Source: Terriglobales bacterium (GTDB lineage Bacteria; Acidobacteriota; Terriglobia; Terriglobales; Acidobacteriaceae). From it: a stretch of DNA of 64,000 nt. This document shows positions 61,308-64,000 of this stretch, one piece after another (position 1 is the stretch's first letter; every line of letters begins with the position of its first letter). Location: the NCBI GenBank assembly GCA_035487355.1, contig DATHMF010000073.1, positions 101,707 through 165,706 of the forward strand, written 5' to 3'. The translations under genes were made by a program, and so were the position numbers. The notes beneath the pieces are model-generated. The model worked only from the letters and a program-made list of their open reading frames with translations, had not been told where the DNA came from and did not search any database.

Positions 61308-62876
61308 ATGCCTCGGGTCCTTGGTAAGTTGTTACTACTATTGCCTTTATTGTTCGCCATCATTCCCATGCAAGCCCAACAGCCGGTGCAGATGGCCAGC
61401 CTGCGTCCTCAGCAGCAACTGCGTTGGCAGCGCACCTCGCCCACTGCACAGCAGCCTGACGGGCCGGTGCTGTATCAACTTCTGCTCAACGCCGGCGGAA
61501 CTCCGAACAAGCTTGCTCGATTCGACAGCAATCCCCGGCACCTGACCAATTCGCTTCTGACGGATAACGGCAGCACCGTGGCTGTTGGGGGAATGTCCAT
61601 CAGTAGCTCCGGCATCATCAGCTTTGCGGGTGGGCAGACGTTCGCAGGGACCGGAACAGTGACCAGCGTGAGTGCCGGAGCGGGACTTACTGGCGGGCCT
61701 ATCACCATCAGCGGCACGCTGAGCCTGGATACAAGCTTTACTAACAATCTCTATCCACGCCTGGCAGGGGCCAACCTTTTCACCACCGGCACCCAGGCCA
61801 TCCAGACCGGAGCGCCGGGCACGGTGGGGCTGGTGGTGCAGGCAGTGAACGCGCAGACCGCCAACCTGCAGGAGTGGAGAAGCATCATGGCCGTGCCTGT
61901 GGCCTCGGTTTCGGCCAGCGGCGTGATCAGCGGAGCGTTCAGCGGCGACGGGTCGGGGCTCACCAACCTGAGCAGCAGCCAACTCGTGAACGGTGGTATC
62001 AACCGCGAGCAGATCGCGCTGCTGAAGTGGTATGCCGCCAATCAGACCACCACCTTTGCTGTTGGTGGCGGTTCCGCAGGGGTGGCCTTCGACGGGGCCA
62101 GCATCTGGGTGGTGAATCTAGGCCCCAACAGCGTGAGCAAGCTGCGGGCCAGCGATGGCACGGTGCTGGGCACCTTTCCCGTTGGCAATGGCCCGGTGTC
62201 ACTGGCCTTTGACGGGGCCAACATCTGGGTGGCGGACCAGAACAGCAGGAATGTGAACAAGCTCCGTGCCAGCGATGGCACAGTGCTGGGCACCTTTGCC
62301 GTTGGCGCCACCATCAACCATCCTGGAGTAGCCTTTGACGGGACCAACATCTGGGTGACGAACAACGGCGATAACACTGTGAGCAGGCTGCGGGTCAGCG
62401 ATGGCGCTACGCAAGGGGGCCCCTTTCCCGTAGGCGTCAACCCCTTTGGAGTAGCCTTTGACGGGTCGAGCATCTGGGTGGCGAACCAGGGCGGCAACAC
62501 TGTAAGCAAACTGCAGGCCACGAGTGGCATGGTGCTGGGCACTTTTGCCGTCGGCGCCAACCCCGCTGGAGTGGCCTTTGACGGGATCAACATCTGGGTG
62601 GCGAACCAAGGCGATAACACTGTGAGCAAGCTGCGCGCCAGCGATGGCGCACCGTTGGGCACCTTCCCCGTCGGCTCCGGCCCTATTGCGGTGGCCTTTG
62701 ACGGGTCGAGCATCTGGGTGACGAACCAGTTCGGCAACACGGTGAGCAAGCTGCGGGCCAGCGATGGTGCGCCGTTGGGCACCTTTTCAGTTGGCACGTT
62801 CCCCTATGGAGTCGCTTTTGACGGGGCCAACATCTGGGTGGCAAACCAGTTCAGCAACACTGTGAGCAAGCTCTAA
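61308..62876 (+). CDS. Secreted fibre-like protein with seven YncE/Vgb-like propeller repeats
   Basis: ATG 61308 (MPRVLGKLLLLLPLLFAIIP) starts a signal peptide; the frame extends to 61233 but without signal. 522 residues. The head (MASLRPQQQLRWQRTSPTAQ, DGPVLYQLLLNAGG, DSNPRHLTNSLL) matches the two neighbouring family members. Then a fibre-like linker (GTVTSVSAGAGLTGGPITIS, TVGLVVQAVNAQTANLQEWR). Residues about 245-522 are seven units of about 40 residues (GTFxVGxxPxGVAFDGxxIW ... NTVSKLRASDG), about 120 bp each in DNA, enough for a seven-bladed propeller. No enzyme residues seen. Probably a surface or matrix adhesin or binding protein. Confidence 0.78.
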   Translation: MPRVLGKLLLLLPLLFAIIPMQAQQPVQMASLRPQQQLRWQRTSPTAQQPDGPVLYQLLLNAGGTPNKLARFDSNPRHLTNSLLTDNGSTVAVGGMSISSSGIISFAGGQTFAGTGTVTSVSAGAGLTGGPITISGTLSLDTSFTNNLYPRLAGANLFTTGTQAIQTGAPGTVGLVVQAVNAQTANLQEWRSIMAVPVASVSASGVISGAFSGDGSGLTNLSSSQLVNGGINREQIALLKWYAANQTTTFAVGGGSAGVAFDGASIWVVNLGPNSVSKLRASDGTVLGTFPVGNGPVSLAFDGANIWVADQNSRNVNKLRASDGTVLGTFAVGATINHPGVAFDGTNIWVTNNGDNTVSRLRVSDGATQGGPFPVGVNPFGVAFDGSSIWVANQGGNTVSKLQATSGMVLGTFAVGANPAGVAFDGINIWVANQGDNTVSKLRASDGAPLGTFPVGSGPIAVAFDGSSIWVTNQFGNTVSKLRASDGAPLGTFSVGTFPYGVAFDGANIWVANQFSNTVSKL

Positions 62877-63262
62877 AAAACAGCACCCAATTGTCAGTAC
62901 TTTGTACACAGGAAAAAACGGGTCGTCCAGACAAAATCTTTGGGCCGGCTCGCCCGCAGAGCGTGGGGGGACTTATTTCCGTGCGGACGAGATGCCTCGT
63001 CTCGATGGCGGTTCCACAATTACTGTATCTGCTGCCGTGTGTTGAGTGCCTCTTTGGAAACAGTAATCACGGGTCAGGCCGGCTTTGGGGTGATGGATAT
63101 CAATGGTCGAACCGCCAAATGTCAAGTATATACGCGCCTTTTGATTACCAAAGTTTGCTGTCAGCGCAACCAATGCGTGGTAAGCTTCTTATACCTTCCT
63201 TAAAACAGAAGCAAGAGTCCCCCCCGACTGCAATCCCCCAATAACTTTAGTGGAGGCAAACT
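62877..63262. other. Intergenic region between two fibre-protein genes
   Basis: 386 bp with no gene recognised. GACGAG (62986-62991) and CTCGTC (62996-63001) form a 6-bp stem with a 4-base loop. TGGAGGCAAA at 63251-63260 is the ribosome binding site of the next gene. Confidence 0.45.
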
Positions 63263-64000
63263 ATGCCATCGCATTCCCTCGCCCGTCGTTGGGGCTTCGC
63301 CATCTTGTCCGTATTGCTTTTGTTGACCCCATCCGTTTTTGCCCAAGTGCAAGTCGCAAAGTTGCGTCCGGATTTGGTTTGGCAGCGCACTTCGCCCACC
63401 CGGGGCGCGGTTGAGGGGCCCGTGCTGTATCAGCTCCTGCTCAGCGGCGCGGGGACGCCGGGCACGATTGCAAAGTTCGATACCAATCCCCGTCATCTCA
63501 TCAACTCACATATTAGTGACAATGGAGGCATTGTAGCCATTGGCGCCATGAGTGTGGACAGCAGTACGGGAATCATCAGCTTTGCCGGCGGCCAGACATT
63601 TCCCGGAACGGGAAGCGGCACCATCACGAATGTAACGGCAGGAACAGGTCTCTCGGGCGGCGGCAGCAGCGGAAATGTAACTCTCAACAATGCCGGAGTC
63701 CTGGGAATCACCGCGGCCGATAGCAGCGTTACCGTGGGCGGAACCGCCGCCAATCCTACACTGGCGGTCAACACCACAACCAGCGATACGCGCTATGTGC
63801 TCAAGACCGGCGACACCATGACCGGCACGTTGAACCTTCCCGTCAACGGTTTGGTGGCTGGCGGCAGCCAGCTTGTTCTTTCCGGAGGGAAGGTGGGTAT
63901 TGGTACAGCCAGCCCGAACGCGCAGTTGCAAGTGTCAGGTCCAGGCGGCGCACAAGGCATTGGAAATGGCGGTCCCGGCGGACCTGGTGATGCGGGATTG
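63263..64000 (+). CDS. Fibre-like secreted protein, partial (runs off the window)
   Basis: Open from ATG 63263 to the window edge (246 codons, no stop). Signal peptide MPSHSLARRWGFAILSVLLL (cleavage near VFAQ). The head VAKLRPDLVWQRTSPTRGAV, GPVLYQLLLSGAGTPG, FDTNPRHLINSHI is shared with the genes at 58696 and 61308. Then the fibre part: GIISFAGGQTFPGTGSGTIT, TRYVLKTGDTMTGTLNLPVN, KVGIGTASPNAQLQVSG, wording typical of phage-tail-fibre-like and bacterial adhesin trimers, then a Gly/Pro-rich stretch GGPGGPGDAG. No propeller unit is reached inside the window. Third family member in tandem. Confidence 0.75.
   Translation, partial: MPSHSLARRWGFAILSVLLLLTPSVFAQVQVAKLRPDLVWQRTSPTRGAVEGPVLYQLLLSGAGTPGTIAKFDTNPRHLINSHISDNGGIVAIGAMSVDSSTGIISFAGGQTFPGTGSGTITNVTAGTGLSGGGSSGNVTLNNAGVLGITAADSSVTVGGTAANPTLAVNTTTSDTRYVLKTGDTMTGTLNLPVNGLVAGGSQLVLSGGKVGIGTASPNAQLQVSGPGGAQGIGNGGPGGPGDAGL

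Noticed and set aside
1..64000. CRISPR arrays, tRNA or rRNA genes, insertion sequences
   Set aside because: No regularly spaced direct repeats with unique spacers, no cloverleaf or rRNA stretch, and no transposase-like frame was recognised by reading; a dedicated scan (tRNAscan-SE, Infernal, ISfinder) would be decisive.

Overview
This is a bacterial chromosome segment with a dense, moderately GC-rich gene layout. The gene set points to Acidobacteriota, probably class Terriglobia: a DUF3857/transglutaminase/TPR protein, large secreted beta-rich proteins ending in a carboxypeptidase-regulatory-like domain, many short secreted proteins of unknown function, and dispersed intergenic phrases of the 'CTGCGTTGATCTGCG' type. 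That assignment is inference from gene content only. No rRNA, tRNA, CRISPR array, integrase or IS transposase was seen.

Region by region. (1) 1-20.7 kb is a cell-surface polysaccharide locus: an ABC-2 exporter (Wzm/Wzt type), GDP-mannose dehydratase and reductase, a run of methyltransferases and glycosyltransferases with unusual multidomain fusions, rmlA-rmlB with convergent rmlD (no rmlC in the window), a membrane polyprenyl-phosphate sugar transferase and two GT2 enzymes. An AT-richer island at about 9.9-13.9 kb carries a 161-bp tandem duplication, a good sigma70-like promoter and two secreted proteins. (2) 20.7-39.3 kb is mostly housekeeping: a transglutaminase/TPR protein, a frameshifted metallophosphoesterase, lipoamide dehydrogenase, a tandem-domain ThyX relative with a frameshifted GyrI-like protein, an RDD membrane protein, a class A PBP followed by a separate PASTA protein, methionyl-tRNA formyltransferase and peptide deformylase. 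(3) 39.5-42.7 kb is a divergent LysR / SDR-SDR-SnoaL cassette. (4) 42.8-50.7 kb holds two overlapping genes for large secreted proteins of unknown function, a DUF4261 protein and aconitase. (5) 50.9-57.3 kb is a selenium-dependent region: a Tat-exported DsrE-like protein whose in-frame TGA sits in a Sec-x-x-Cys motif, then a selenocysteine formate dehydrogenase operon (alpha, beta, gamma, fdhE). (6) 57.4-64 kb has an S41 peptidase and a family of three secreted fibre-like proteins, two with YncE/Vgb-like propeller repeats, interleaved with an NRAMP metal transporter and the remnant of a second NRAMP copy.

The strongest find is the pair of selenocysteine UGA codons less than 1 kb apart. Both have a stem-loop just downstream with G and U at positions 23 and 24 counted from the U of UGA, the same positions as in the E. 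coli fdhF SECIS. The DsrE-like gene would be read as broken by standard gene calling. Three genes (metallophosphoesterase, GyrI-like, first fibre protein) carry single-base frameshifts; sequencing error and genuine decay cannot be separated from this sequence alone.
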